NCBI GenBank assembly: GCA_023101885.1
Contig: JALPQD010000076.1
Span: 1,018,897-1,082,896 of the forward strand
Reading direction: 5' to 3'
Source of the DNA: Typhlomys cinereus
Taxonomy: Eukaryota; Chordata; Mammalia; Rodentia; Platacanthomyidae
DNA length: 64,000 nt
Part shown: one piece after another, positions 32,898-44,953 of the stretch
Layout of the letters: each line of letters opens with the position of its first letter
Position numbering within the stretch: position 1 is the stretch's first letter
Made by a program: the position numbers and the translations under genes
The notes under the pieces: generated by a model
What the model was told of the DNA's origin: nothing
The model's input: the letters and a program-made list of their open reading frames with translations, nothing else
Databases searched by the model: none

Positions 32898-33605
32898 ACA
32901 GGATAGAGCAATACTATTACCATGAAGTTGGACTTACAATGCCCCCTTTCTCCTCCTTCTCCTTTCTGACAGTATAGAGGCCCTCATCAGATTCAGTTCC
33001 TCGGTCTTGAACTTTCCAGATTCTAGAACGTCGACTTCATCCATTCTGCTCATCATAAATTATTTGGTCTCTTGTCTTCTGTTACAGTGACTCCAAATGG
33101 GCCAAGACACTGCACCCTTCATTTTCACTAACTCTAAATTCTGCATCTTGTAAGAGAAGTCTGGAAATATTTCTCAGCACCTTCAGAAGTGAGTGGAAAC
33201 TTGGCATTTGCTATTTCATTTCAGCCTCTTAACCAAGCTCATGGTCAACTCAGACTCACAACTAAAGCAAAGGGAAGCTCATGGGCGTTGCTTGGCTCTC
33301 CCCAGAGGAGGTACTGGAGTCTGAGGGCACAGGCCTTGATGGACCAGTGCCCACCAGGGGCTCTAGTAGCAGAAGTGTGCTCCCCGTGACATGGCAAACT
33401 GATGGCTAACAGTCCATACGTAGGTGAATCTGTAGCTCTACTGGCAGCCTAGCATTAGCGCACCCTATGGCAGACTGCTGGGTGCCAGCAGACGACCCTG
33501 TCTGGCCTTATGTCAACCTAAGTACTGCTCCCACTGGGCAAGGAAGAGTGGCCGGGATGTCGCTCAGGGATACAATGCTAGCCTGTCATGTAGGAGGCCC
33601 TAAGG

Positions 33606-33642
<37 letters not shown>

Positions 33643-34085
33643 CAAAGAAGATTCTCAGCAGAATGGCAGCAGACGGAATGATTCTCCTATCAGGAACAAT
33701 AGCATGTGCAGCAAGTCAAGCAGAAGTGGGACTCAAAGCATCAGCAAAGGCCTCTGGGTTTTGCTTGGCTATCTGTCTCCATGGTGACTTGGCTCTTTCT
33801 GGAATTTATCATGTCATGGGTATCCTCAGGACACTGGTTCCTGAACCACATCAATACCCACAAGTGCTTCAGGTCCCTCCTATAAAATTAAAACTCTTGC
33901 CACATAACTCATGCATGTCCTCTGGAAGCCTTTAAATTATCTCTACATGACTTTGATAAAATGTTACCTAAAGTCCTAAAAGTAGTCAGTATGTCATGTT
34001 GTCTCAGGGAATAGTGGTCAAAGAAAACAATCTGTATATGTTCAGTACATTTACAGTTCCTTGTTTTATTTTTTCTTTTTTGATG
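32898..34085. other. Mostly unassigned; (AG)n at 33610-33638
   Basis: A simple (AG)n tract lies at 33610-33638, with a possible degraded SINE head before it ('gtcgctcagggatacaatgc' near 33558). The rest shows no recognisable feature. Confidence 0.45.
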
Positions 34086-34089
34086 TATG

Positions 34090-34390
34090 AATGTGTTCAA
34101 ATGTATGCACGTGTATACCAGAAGCCAGAGGTTGACACTGGGTATCTTCTTCAGTCACTCTCCATCTTATGTTTCGAGACAGAATATCTCACCCCACCCG
34201 GAGCTCACTAATTAGACTAGACTGTTCCTCAGGGAGTCATGAACCCCAAGGGTCCTTCTGTCTCCAATCTCCCCAGTGCTGGTATAAGGAGCAGGGCCTG
34301 GCTCCTTGTCTGGTATTAGGGATCTGAACTCAGTCCTCGTGTTTGATTGGTGTGACCCTGCTGACTGAACCATCTCCCTGACCCCCAGAT
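34090..34390 (-). mobile_element. B4/B2-like SINE, antisense
   Basis: Typical antisense rodent SINE wording: 'gaagccagaggttgacactgg', 'gtatcttcttcagtcactctcc', and a tRNA-like end 'ctgactgaaccatctccctgac' near 34365-34385. Moderately diverged. Confidence 0.6.
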
Positions 34391-34414
34391 ATAATTCTAT
34401 TTTAATATAAAAAA

Positions 34415-34715
34415 TTGTGCATGTGTGTGTGCAAGATGATGTGTGTAAATCAGATGCTGTGAGTGACCTCTGCTGTCCTTCTAGCTTGTTTGAGACAGGA
34501 TCTGTTTGTAGTTCATGGCTGCTCTCACCACTCTAACTAGCCTATCAGCCTCTGGAGAGTATATCTCTGCCTTTCATCTCCAGCTGGAAGCACTGGAATT
34601 ACAGATCCATGCTGTCTAATACAACTTTAAAGTTGGCTCTAGGGCCTCAAACTCGGGTCTTTGAACCAGCCCTGAAAGTGCTTTACTCCATGAGCCAATT
34701 CCTCAGCCCTAGAGA
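34415..34715 (-). mobile_element. Second antisense B4/B2-like SINE
   Basis: Adjacent to the previous SINE and in the same orientation. It ends in a tRNA-like head ('ctccatgagccaattcctcagccc') near 34688-34711. Confidence 0.5.
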
Positions 34716-34784
34716 CACAAATCTTTTTTCACAGGTGTTTGAGGGGGTTGGATGAACCAGGAGCCAGAGCCCCTAGATAGGAAA

Positions 34785-35062
34785 ATTTTTTTTTATTAAA
34801 AATTTAATTATACATTTTAAAATTTTTTACCAGTTCCCTCCCTCCCCCCTCCTCCCCCTCCCCTTCCCCCAGTGCCTCCCCCCCAATTCCCAGAGAGTCC
34901 TTTATTGTGTACGCCTAACTCTCCACTGGGTCCTCCTCTCCGATGACATATAAGGACCCAGTGGCATTTCCATAAGCCCTTTCTCTTGTTCCCCTTAAGC
35001 ATAAGATCACTACTATGGCTGTCAATCCCTTGCCTCCAGGGGTCTCGGTGCCCTTAACAGAT
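34785..35062 (-). mobile_element. L1 3'UTR fragment
   Basis: Poly(T) then the C-rich tract and 'agagagtcctttattgtgta', ending at 'cccttaacagattt' (35062). No TSD is visible. About 180 bp of non-L1 sequence follows directly. Confidence 0.85.
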
Positions 35063-35243
35063 TTGCCACCATCTTGATCACCTTGATCACCCTGGACTTT
35101 TTGCTCAGAGTCTGATTTGCCGAGTTCTGTTGGCTCCCTGGGAACAGCTGCCACTCTGGCTTTCCAGCACAGGAGGGCGCCGCGGGATCATTAAAAGCAT
35201 CCTCACGGTATCAAAGGATGAGCTCTGACTTAAAGATTTTTAT
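35063..35243. other. Non-repeat, CpG-containing segment between two L1 pieces
   Basis: Contains 'gggcgccgcggga' near 35176 and a small 'ttgatcacc' tandem near 35075. It is unlike its AT-rich surroundings. It could be flanking DNA or a piece of a host transcript joined to L1. I do not recognise a gene. Confidence 0.4.
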
Positions 35244-35683
35244 TTATGATTGCTTCGGCCCCAACTCGTGTGGAGTATCTTGCAATCATAATAAGACTTT
35301 GCATGACTTGCGCTATGTCCAACACATTATTGACCCCACAAAGTCTAGCATGGACTAAAGGCACTAGGATCCTTGGAGGCTAGGGACTGACAGTCACAGT
35401 AGTGTTCCTAAGCTTAAGGAGAATACACGAAAGGGTTCTGGGAAATGCCCCTGAGTCCTTGCACCTCATCGGAGAGGAGGACCCAGAGGAGAGTTTGGCA
35501 TGCACACTAAAGGATGCTCCGGGGATTGGGGGGGTAGGGAAGACACTGGGGGATGGGGAGGGAGGAGAGAGGAGAGGGGAACAGGGGGGTCGGGGGGAGG
35601 TGGAGGGAAGAAGGGAATCAGTGTACCTGTTAAGTTTGTATTAGTGGAAATAATAATAAAAAAAGTTAAGAAAAGAAGATAAA
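35244..35683 (+). mobile_element. L1 3' end with 5' inversion (twin priming)
   Basis: 35284-35683 is sense L1 3'UTR ending in 'aagtttgtattagtgg', aataataataaaaaa. Immediately upstream, 35244-35283 is the adjoining L1 segment ('gcaagatactccacacgag' on the minus strand) in inverted orientation. An inverted 5' piece next to the sense 3' piece is the known product of twin-primed reverse transcription. Confidence 0.8.
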
Positions 35684-36960
35684 ATATTAGCAATGTTAAT
35701 CCTGTCCCTTGCCTTTATCATTTCACAATGAAATAGCCTCACAATCACCTCTTTGCCAACTTACTCCAAATTAAGGTAAATTTTAAAATCAGAACCATTT
35801 CCTAACATTGCCTCTAATAATAAAATCACTTCTTTTATAAAAAAAGATTTTTATTTATTATTTGACAAGTTCATTCACGTGTATATGTATTTTGATTATA
35901 TTCGCTTTCTGTCTCCTTTCTTAGTTGTTTAAATAACATTTTCTTGGTATAAACTCACTGGGGTTTGCTCAGAATGAGATCTCTGTCCTGTGCCCTGGCT
36001 TTGCAAAGTAACATGGTGCAGAATATCTGTTCTGGAGGAATCCGAAGAGGAGTGGGGTGGCGAGTGACCAGCTTAGGGGCTACTGTCCCAAAGAATATCC
36101 TAAAGAATGACTGGATTTCAGGATGGCTTGATGTCACAGGGAAGAAAAACAGCAAGTCAAAGGCCAGGACACAGCTGTTCCTGGTGGCTGCTGAGCAAGG
36201 GGAGAGGCTCAAGGGTCTCCTGAGTGCTTAATTTCTGCAGGGTCTGAGAGAGAGTTCCGTTGAGGGCACTAGATGTTAAGGACAGCCACCAGCCCGGATC
36301 AGTACTGGGATTTGAGCCAGGGCCTTTTCTGGGCTTCGAAGCAGACACATTTCAATTCAATTTCATTATTTCATTCCATTACTTTGTTTTGCCTTTTAGT
36401 TTTATTTAAATATTTCTCATGCTCATTCTAACTAAATGGCTACTGCCTATGTGTTTGTATTAAATACTTTTTCTTACACTAGACTCTTAGTTACTTTCCA
36501 AGATCTTTGCAGAAAGGGCAAAAGGTTTAAGAACAGAACCGCGCTGAGAAGGCAGGTGGAAAACTGTTACCGGCCTCAGTCGTGGCTGATCCAGCACCCG
36601 TGCTAGTGCCGAGGATGCACTCAGGGCTAAGTTCCCATGGAAGCAGCTACTTGATCCCTATTTGTGGATGACACCCTGTTCCTTCCACAAACTCACGCTG
36701 CTCAGCTGGACAGTCAAGTCCCTTCTTATCACTTATGTGAATGTTTCTGCAAAGTAGTCCTCAGGCAGTTTTACTAAAACTCATAATGCGTTCAATGAAA
36801 GAATGGAAATAGTAACTAAAGAGCAAGAGAAAAGAATGTTAAATATGGTCATAGCAACATTTAGATAACTTCTGATACAATGCAGCCCTGGGCTTCCTTA
36901 AAGCCAAGGCAAAAGTGGAAACACTAAAAAGATGTAAAATGCTTGAGATAATTGTAGACA
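35684..36960. other. Unassigned stretch
   Basis: Short open frames at 35955-36231 on both strands are non-overlapping in character with any known family. No repeat is recognisable. Confidence 0.4.
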
Positions 36961-36964
36961 TTCC

Positions 36965-37260
36965 TTCTGTTGCTGTGAGACGACATGCATACACAACTTA
37001 AGGGAGAAAAGAAGAATTGTTTGGCTTACAGTTCCCGAGGGGACAGGCAGTACATTGTGGTAGGAATTGCATAGCAGAAGGCATGGTGGAAGGCAGATGT
37101 AGAAGGCAGGCTCGGGTTATCACAGCCATTGTGAGGAAGGGAGAGCACAAGAGCAAACTGAGAGCAAGCAAGGCTGGGCTACCAAACCTCAAGGTTATTC
37201 TCTTCTCTTGTGGCCCTCCCATGGGCATTTGTCTATGTTGACAGTACCACACGTGTGTTT
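36965..37260 (-). mobile_element. MaLR/ERVL-like LTR remnant, antisense
   Basis: Antisense layout 'ttgctgtgagacgacatg', 'gagaaaagaagaattgtttgg', 'cttacagttcccgagggg', shared with 56190-56540 ('ttgctatgagacaacact...gatttatttaac...'). Confidence 0.5.
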
Positions 37261-38035
37261 CCTTGAAAAGCGGGCTTTCAATCTGGTTGGAAAGAAATTG
37301 GTTACACCTGTAACTATTGTATCAGTTGTTGCCTCTTGCCAGAATAGCTGTTATTGTAGCATGTAGCATCCAGGTCTGGGTAGGCCGTTGGTTGCTTTTC
37401 TCCCCTGGAAGCCTATATCATGTCTTCTGACACAGCTGGCAAGGAGATATCTTCCATCCCAATTCATTTTCTCCTTGTCCTGGGATCCTGGAGTGTGAGG
37501 GCTTCAGCAATGGTGTGCTGCTATCTGGTTCTGGAGGGCAACCAAGAGCAATGGCAAATTGTCTGTACTGTTTTGGTGGCCTTTGAGCTTCTCTGATCAA
37601 CAGCTTATTAGGTCTCACATATCTGGTACAGGGAAATTTATTTAGTCATCCGTGGCTTCTGGTAAGAGCATCTCAGGGCATTTTCTGCTTCTTGTTTTCT
37701 TCTTTCTGCATTCTGTTCTCTTCCTAAGATAAAAAGTGATGTGAGCTGCTGAACTTTTGAAATTTAATAAGCATTGAAAATCATGAGCTCTTTGGGGTTT
37801 AAGCTCCTATGCTTTAAGGTTTTCTTCTTAGTTGCAAAATATTCCACTGGAAACCCAATAGACCCACCACTTTCCTACTCCTTATAAAAATAATCTGTGG
37901 AAAATTTCCACCGACTGAAAGGCAAATTCTTCCCAGTTCAATTATTTACTTTAAACAATCATTACTTTATGCTGTGAGCATTTGTAAAAAAGCATTTGTA
38001 CTAAATGTGTGACAGTTTAGATAAATCTCTCCCAA
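37261..38035. other. Unassigned stretch
   Basis: No recognisable repeat or gene. Confidence 0.4.
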
Positions 38036-38039
38036 AGCC

Positions 38040-38385
38040 TGTGTGTTGTAGACTTGGTCACTAGCCTGTGGTGTTATTGAAAGATGTGACACCTTTAGGG
38101 GGTAGGGCCTTGTGGCTGGGGATTAGGTCATTGGGGGGTGACTTTGAGATGGATGCTGGGACACCATCTTTTCTTCTTTCTGCTTTCCGGCCACCATGAG
38201 ACAAGTAACTTCTCTGCCACGTGCTTCCACTCTGGGATATTGTCCCACTTGTGGTGCAGGTCTCAGGCAACAAGGCTAAGTGAATGTGATCTGAAACCCC
38301 TGGAACCATAAGCCAAAAATGAGCCCTTTCCTCTTTTAAGTTATTTTATCAGGCATTTTGTCACAGTGACAGAAAGCTGACACGT
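38040..38385 (+). mobile_element. MLT1-like MaLR LTR, sense
   Basis: Reads through the typical MLT1 landmarks: 'ggtgttattgaaagatgtgac', 'gtagggccttgtggctgg', 'gattaggtcattggggg', 'ctgaaacccctggaacc', 'agccaaaaatgagccc' and 'caggcattttgtcacagtgac'. Confidence 0.75.
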
Positions 38386-38734
38386 GTACCAATTAGCACT
38401 TGTGGAGCATCAGTTTCCAATATACCTAGACCTATGTGGGTCTATAGGAAGATGATTTAATATTTCTTTTGTATTCCCAAAAGCATCAGAATCACACAGA
38501 AGAGAAACAAAGGTATGGTGCAATTGCAGGGCACGAAGGATGAAACGCCATGGTAAGGAGTGATTGGGGAAGGATGCATGTGGTATTTTCCTGCCTAACA
38601 GAAAACTACTTAAGCATCTCAGTATGGTCAGTTTCCTTCAATCCAGCAAATATTCAAAGAGACCCAAATTGACACCTTGAAATTGCATAATGATTCCTTA
38701 CATCCTGTGAGGTCTTCACACATAAATCTTTGCA

Positions 38735-38974
38735 AGCTGGAGAGATGGTTCAAGAGCTAAAGCCTTTGCCTTGCAAGCAGAAGAACCTGAGTTCAGATCC
38801 CACATGAAAATGTCAGGTGGGTATGGTGGCAGCTTGTAATTCTGGCCCTGGAAGACAGAGCCGGGGAAAGCCTAGAACAAAGCAATAAGGAGGTAGAACA
38901 ATGTAGGATAATTCCTGATGTCACCCTTGGGCCTCTATGGGCACTCACACTTAAATGCCCTCCTGTATTCACAG

Positions 38975-39030
<56 letters not shown>
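38735..39030 (+). mobile_element. Older tRNA-derived SINE with long (AC)n
   Basis: Head 'gctggagagatggttcaag', B-box 'gagttcagatccc', body 'ctggccctggaagacagag', and (AC)n at 38980-39028. Confidence 0.88.
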
Positions 39031-39822
39031 TAAGGCAAAGAAAATATTAACCCAAGAGAAAAGAGCCTCTTCCATGAGCAAGACCGCCAGCCTCACAGCT
39101 GGGATCCCCAGCCCATCCCCAGCGCTGGGACCCCTGAGCACTTCTCACATTCTGGCTTCTAATCCATTCTTGGCACCTTCACTCAGACATCATCTTTTGT
39201 GCCTGGAAGTGACACGTTTCCATGAATCTTTCCCTCAGCACGTGGGCAGCACATGGGCAGCACGTGGGCAGCGAATGTTCCAGGACCAGGCTTTGTGCAG
39301 AGGTATGAAGACCCAGCTTGTTGGACACATCTGCAAGCCTTGCCTAATGCACATTAAGCAGTAAATCATGGAGGTGTGTCTGAGCATATACATCCCTGCC
39401 CCCTCACATACACTATACACACATGCTGAGGCAGGACAGGGAGACAGGAGAACTAAGGGCACAGGAAGGGAATGGAGTCTGGTTGAAGTTTCTCACCAGC
39501 TGAGAGTTTCCAGCATTTGATGTGAAGACTGCCTACAGAGAGATCGTATTCCTTTTCTGTAGAGATACTTCAAACAGAAATGATAACATAGCAGTGGGCC
39601 ATGCTTTACTCTTTTCACAGACAAAAACCTGTCATTTTATGGGGCTCTCACAACCAGGATCACAAACTTTTGTTTAGAGTAAAACTTCTTAACCTCCCCA
39701 GACCCTGAAACCCTTGTGACCTAGAGTTTCACCTTACCAGCTGTCTTCCCTCCCAGGTATCTCAGGACCCTTCCTCAAAGCATAAGCAATTGATGAAGAT
39801 GCCTGACACACTGACTACATGG

Positions 39823-39856
<34 letters not shown>

Positions 39857-39968
39857 TACATACAGAGAAATTAAATAAAATATAATGTAGCAGCCAACTA
39901 AAGAAGAAACCCTTTTTTTCTAGCAAAAAATATTTTGAGTTTCCTGATTCCTTATGATCACATTTTAA
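39031..39968. other. Unassigned stretch with (AC)n
   Basis: A short triplicate 'cacgtgggcagc' type motif lies at 39240-39275. (AC)n is at 39827-39854 and may end a badly decayed SINE. Nothing else is recognisable. Confidence 0.4.
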
Positions 39969-39979
39969 AAAGTTTATTT

Positions 39980-40216
39980 GGGAGCTGGAAAGATGGCTCA
40001 GGGGTTAAGACTCTGTCTTGTAAAGCAGAAGGTTCTGAGCTCGCATCCCAGGTCTCACATAAAAACACCAGATGGAAAGAACAAAGGTGTGCACTTCTGA
40101 CCCTTGTGGGAGGAGCCTGGGAAATCCCAGAGTGAAACAAGGAGGTAGAAGCAATCCAGGATGATTCCCAAAGTCACCCTTGGGCCTCCACAGATCACAC
40201 AGTACCTTCTAATACG

Positions 40217-40257
<41 letters not shown>

Positions 40258-40274
40258 TACATAAAATATTTTTT
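39980..40274 (+). mobile_element. Older tRNA-derived SINE with TSD
   Basis: Head 'gggagctggaaagatggctc', B-box near 40035, body 'caatccaggatgattccc', (AC)n at 40225-40252. The likely TSD is 'aaagtttattt' at 39969-39979 and 40275-40285. Confidence 0.85.
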
Positions 40275-40285
40275 AAAGTTTATTT

Positions 40286-41530
40286 TGAACTCATTTGAAG
40301 CTTGCTAAAATGTTGCCAAAATAATACAAAAGTTTTTCTGTATGCTTCTCCACATTCAACCCATGGTAACAACTTAATGTGATTATAATAACTGTCGAGA
40401 ATGGGAAGTTATTAACTAAGCTTCACATCTTATTTGAATGCCATCATTTAGTCTGTGAACACCTTTTTCTGTCCTAGGACTCAATCAGGATCCCACATTG
40501 TGTTTAGTCATGCGTTACCATGACTACTAAGAAAAGGAGTCAGTTTTGAAATTGCCTAAATGACGTTTTGGTGGGAGGATAGCTAGCTGCCTGCCTTACC
40601 AACTTGCTAGTTCTATGAAGATCCCTTTACAATCCGGGGCTGACACAGGTCAGCAACAGCATAAGATTTGGGGTTCATTCAGCCACTCCCCTGATTTCCC
40701 TGAAATGGGTCCTTACCAGACATGATAATGCATTTTAGATAGGAGATTTGGTGCATATCAAGAGACTAGACAGAAAGACCCTACTTCAAACAAACAAATT
40801 ATATTATGTTTTGCTTTGTGTTGTAGTTCATATATTCCAGATGTGAGACATAAAGACTGATGTTTGAGTCATCTGCATTAACCACCATCGGTGGCCTCGT
40901 TCTAGATAGTATGAATAGGAGAATTAACAAGTGATCACTTGCCCTCGGGCAGTGGCGACTGCATGAAGTGTTCAGGAAAGATGGACTTGGACAGGTGACC
41001 CTGGAGCTCAGTCAGATTTTGAAGGCCAGCTGGCTCACACATTAGCAAAGGCAGCGGCAGGAAAACAAGGTTGGAAGGACGCCAGAGGAGATGCCGGGCC
41101 CTTCTTGTACCACACAAAGAGCCTCTTATGCTGTACAAAGGAATTTGAGTTTTTTCCCTCCCTTCAGGCACACGGAAGCCAATGAAGGGTCCTGAAGGGG
41201 AGCAGTGTACTCAAATCAACACTGGGAAATAAGACCTCCCCATGAGCTAATGAGCTTCATTTCTCTTCTTCTGTGCTAACCGCTGCTTTATTGTTTGGTC
41301 TTTAGACTCCATTATCGATTGAAATTCCAAAGTGATGGGAGTCAAGAGGTTGGGCCACTCAACTGGATCAAATCAAAAAGTTATATTTGCTTTTAAAATG
41401 CTGCTTCTGTTCTCTGCTTCCCCTGGTCCATTTGGTAGAAGACAGAGGAAGAGGAAAGCAGAGAGGCTGCGCTGCAGAAATGCCCCTGTGGCGGACATGT
41501 CTGCCGGCCTCTCAGTTAACTAAGATCTTA
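40286..41530. other. Unassigned stretch
   Basis: No assignable repeat or gene. The open frame at 40935-41171 has no recognisable domain. Confidence 0.4.
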
Positions 41531-41534
41531 GACG

Positions 41535-41888
41535 AGGACTGGGGAGCTGGCTCAGCTGGTAAACATGCTTGTCATGCAAGCGTGGGAACCCGATTTCCAT
41601 CCACAGAATCTACAGACAAAAAGCCTGGGGTGGAGGCTTGCTTGGAACCCCAGCATGGGAGGAGGCAGGGCCAGGCTGATTCCTGGGGCTCCGTGATCAG
41701 CCAGCCTAGCCCCACTCAAAGAGAAGCATACACACATAAATAAATTAGAAAGAGAGAGAGAGAAAGAAAGAAAGAAAGGAAGGAAGGAAGGAAGGAAGGA
41801 AGGAAGGAAGGAAGGAAGGAAGGAAGGAAGGAAGGAAGGAAGGAAGGAAGGAAGGAAGGAAGGAAGGAAGGGAAAGAAAGAAAAGAAA

Positions 41889-41978
<90 letters not shown>

Positions 41979-41997
41979 AAAAGAAAGAAAAAAAGAA
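41535..41997 (+). mobile_element. B4-like SINE with long GGAA/GAAA tail
   Basis: ID-type head 'ctggggagctggctcagctgg' (41540 on), then a B1-like segment ('aaaaagcctggggtggaggc'), and a CA/A-rich end. The tail expanded into about 240 bp of (GGAA)n then (GAAA)n at 41751-41997, purine-only on plus. Confidence 0.8.
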
Positions 41998-42129
41998 TTA
42001 GGAAACAGTTTAATTCACTAGAGATAACAGGAAAAATCCTATCTCCCTGGTTCATTTAAAACATGAAAACAAGAACCATGTTTTTGGAAAAGGAACATAG
42101 AACAGACACGGGGTCTCACTAGCCTGGAG

Positions 42130-42286
42130 AGTGCTCAGGAGTTAGTCTTTATGCTATAAGCAGAAGGAGCTGAGTTCTAATCTCAGATTCCATATTCTGT
42201 GTAGAAATGGCAGCAGCCTGAAATTCTGACCCTGGAAAGCAGAACCTGAGAAACTCCAGAGCAAAGCAGTTGGGTAATCCAGGATG

Positions 42287-42340
<54 letters not shown>

Positions 42341-42505
42341 AGAGCAGCCAAAGAGAATGGGAAGGGGAAGAAGGAGGAAGACAAGAAAGGAAGGAAAGGA
42401 AAGGAAGGAAGGGAGAGAGGGAGAGAGGGAGAGAGGGAGGGAGGGAGAGAAGGAGGGAGGGAGCGAGGGAGGGAGGAAGGGAGGGAGCGAGGGAGGGAGG
42501 AAATG
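42130..42505 (+). mobile_element. Degraded tRNA-derived SINE, (AC)n and GGGA-rich tail
   Basis: Body 'tctgaccctggaaagcagaac' and 'aatccaggatgattc' match the older SINE. (AC)n is at 42290-42338, then a purine-rich GGGA/GGAA tract at 42360-42505. Confidence 0.75.
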
Positions 42506-43465
42506 AGTCTTACCATGCCTGGTCTTTTCACTTCATGCCCCCTAACTTCATCTATTTATTCCACTGCATAAGGACCATCTTGTCTTTCCCATTTGTCCGC
42601 TGGTAGATACATTGGTTCTTGTGGTGATACAGTCAGAAGTGGTATGTTTGGATCACGTAGTGGATGTTATATTTTGAATCTCAGGGACCTGAGTTCTATT
42701 CTCCACACAGCTGTACTTACCTACATTCTTAACTTTTTCTCCACATCCTTCTCAGCACTTCACAGTTTTCGCTCTTTGGTAGTACCCATTCCACTGGAGT
42801 AAGATAGGGAAAGTGATTTTGAAAGATCAGGGATCTGAGCGCCAATAGTGTTATTAGTAGTATGTGAATCTTCAGGTACAGTCTCGACAAACTGTCAACT
42901 GTGAAAGAAATGAACAGTTTTATGAGACACCAGAAGTTCACCTTCTGCATACCTTGTCTACCTTCCAATAATGTACTGGATAATATATTACAGTTAAAGA
43001 AAGTAAAACCCAACCAAAGGGACATTATGGAGATTGGCATGTATCCAGGGACCCAAAGCACAGAAGTCTGTAATTCAGAGAATAAGTAATTCAGAGAAGA
43101 CTGACTTAAATGAGGACATTTCAGGATGGTTCTGAGAGAGGGAGAGGCAGAAGCTCACACAACAGATGTGAATGAGACACAGTGAAATTTCAGGACAGAG
43201 AGAGGGTGTTATTCCTTTTCCAGCAAAAAGGATAAAAAGGCCATTTGCCACCAGAAAAGAGAAGCGAAAAAGAAAAAGGGACCAGCTTATTGTGGAGTAG
43301 ATAGCATGGACCATGAGGCGAGCATTGTCCTCTGAGCCTGACTGCAGAGTCTTTGTACCGGACTCTCAGTCCTCCTCCTCCACCGAATAGCAGCTACAGG
43401 GTTATAAAGGCTGCCCTGAGCCTCCCATTTTCACAATTAACCCATAAGTACGCAAGCCTAAATCA
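42506..43465. other. Unassigned stretch
   Basis: No recognisable repeat or gene. Confidence 0.4.
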
Positions 43466-43469
43466 CAAT

Positions 43470-43605
43470 AATTAGATGTGGGGTGTATGCCTGTCATCTC
43501 AATCCTCTGGAAGCCGGAACAGGAAGATTTTGAGTTCGAGGCCAGCCCAGACTGTGTAGCCCAAGCTATAGAGCAAGACGCTGCTCCAAAACAGACAAAA
43601 TTCTC
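43470..43605 (+). mobile_element. B1-like SINE (7SL-derived)
   Basis: The B1 signature is visible: 'gtggggtgtatgcctgtcatc', 'gagttcgaggccagcccaga', 'tagagcaagacgctg' and an A-rich end. Diverged, no clear TSD. Confidence 0.75.
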
Positions 43606-44102
43606 CAGTGAACATAAATTATTTGACTTAGTAATAATAAAATGATAAAAGAATGATCAGAATTAAATGATTGGATGGGGTAAGGGAAAAAAGGATATAG
43701 TAGTTTATAGAAAAAAATTGGTATATGAAACTAGGCCAGCCTAATCTCTCCTCATCCTGAAGCTCAGGGAAATTTGCGGAAGAGGGGGCGGTAAGATTGT
43801 AAGAGCACGAGGATGGGAGGAGCAATGATTTGCAAGATACTCCACACAAGTTAGGGCCGAAGCAATCATAATTGGATTTTACAAGCCCTGCGTAATGTCC
43901 AACACTATTGACCTCACGAAGTCTAGCATTTGCTAAAGGCACTAGGATCCTGGGAGGCAAAGGATTGACAGCCACAGTAGTGTCCCTATGCTTCACGGGA
44001 ACACAGGAAAGGGTTCTGGGAAATGCCACTGGGTCCTTGCATCTCATCGGAGAGGAGGACACAGAGGAGAGTTTGGCATGCACATTAAAAGATGCTCTGG
44101 GG

Positions 44103-44953
44103 CCCAGCCCCCCACCCCGGAGCCACCGGGCCAGCAGCACCCGCGCAGCCGCTGGCTTTGCTCCCGAGACCCCGCCCCCTTCGCGCCGACCCCCCCCAAC
44201 CTCCCAGGTGAGTGAGCGAGCGAGAGAGCCCTTCCCAGCCCAGCCCAGCCCCCTACCCCGGAGCCGCCTGGCCAGCAGCACCCGCGCGGCCGCCGGCTTA
44301 GCCCCCGGGGCCCCGTCCCGGACCCCAGCCCCTCGCGCCCTCCCGCCCCGGCGTGCCTCCGCCCCCCCCCCAGGCGCAGGTGAAGAATTCTGACATCAAC
44401 ATCAGACCCTGTGCCTCTCTGGCCCACCGGGGACCTATGCACGTGTTCATCGGAAGACACACTGCTACTCAGAATTCAATAGAGTCCAAAGGAACCTCAA
44501 GCAAAACTCTAAGGAACAGAGGGAACCCAGGCCATACATCTGGACTCCACTACAACCATTATATCACATGGGCGAGATTCTTCACATCCAGTAAACTTCC
44601 TTTTTTTTTTTTCTTTTCACCTTACTGATCCTTTCTAGTATCACTGCTGTAGATCAACTTCCTCATACAGCCACCCCAAAAACATACAACTCCAGGGAGT
44701 ACACCACTCACCCTCACATTTCACCAAGACACTAAATAGTAAAAGTGCACTACCATACTAATATTCACCCCCTGGTTACTTAACTGACGTACTAACAGCC
44801 TAGTAGCCTCATCTAGGATATAACAATAACAATACACAAACATAGCCAATCCAAGGCAAGCACTAGAAATAACTGGCAAGTGTAACAATACCAATTACAT
44901 TGGTTCAGTGAAAAACACACAGAAACTGAAAGGTCCTAAAAAACAAAACAACA
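44103..44953 (+). promoter_or_regulatory. L1-B 5'UTR: 141-bp GC-rich monomers plus tether
   Basis: Two units starting 'cccagcccccc(c/t)accccgg' at 44103 and 44244 (period 141 bp) share 'ggccagcagcacccgcgc'. About 560 bp of non-repeated sequence follows, with a T11 run near 44600. Its last ~50 bp, 'agtgaaaaacacacagaaac' to the ATG, matches L1-A, and parts match L1-C ('actagaaataact'). Promoter role is inferred from known monomeric L1 5'UTRs. Confidence 0.7.

Noticed and set aside
43628..44460. Proline/arginine-rich long frames on both strands
   Set aside because: They cross the L1 3'UTR and GC-rich L1-B promoter monomers. They are high-GC artefacts.
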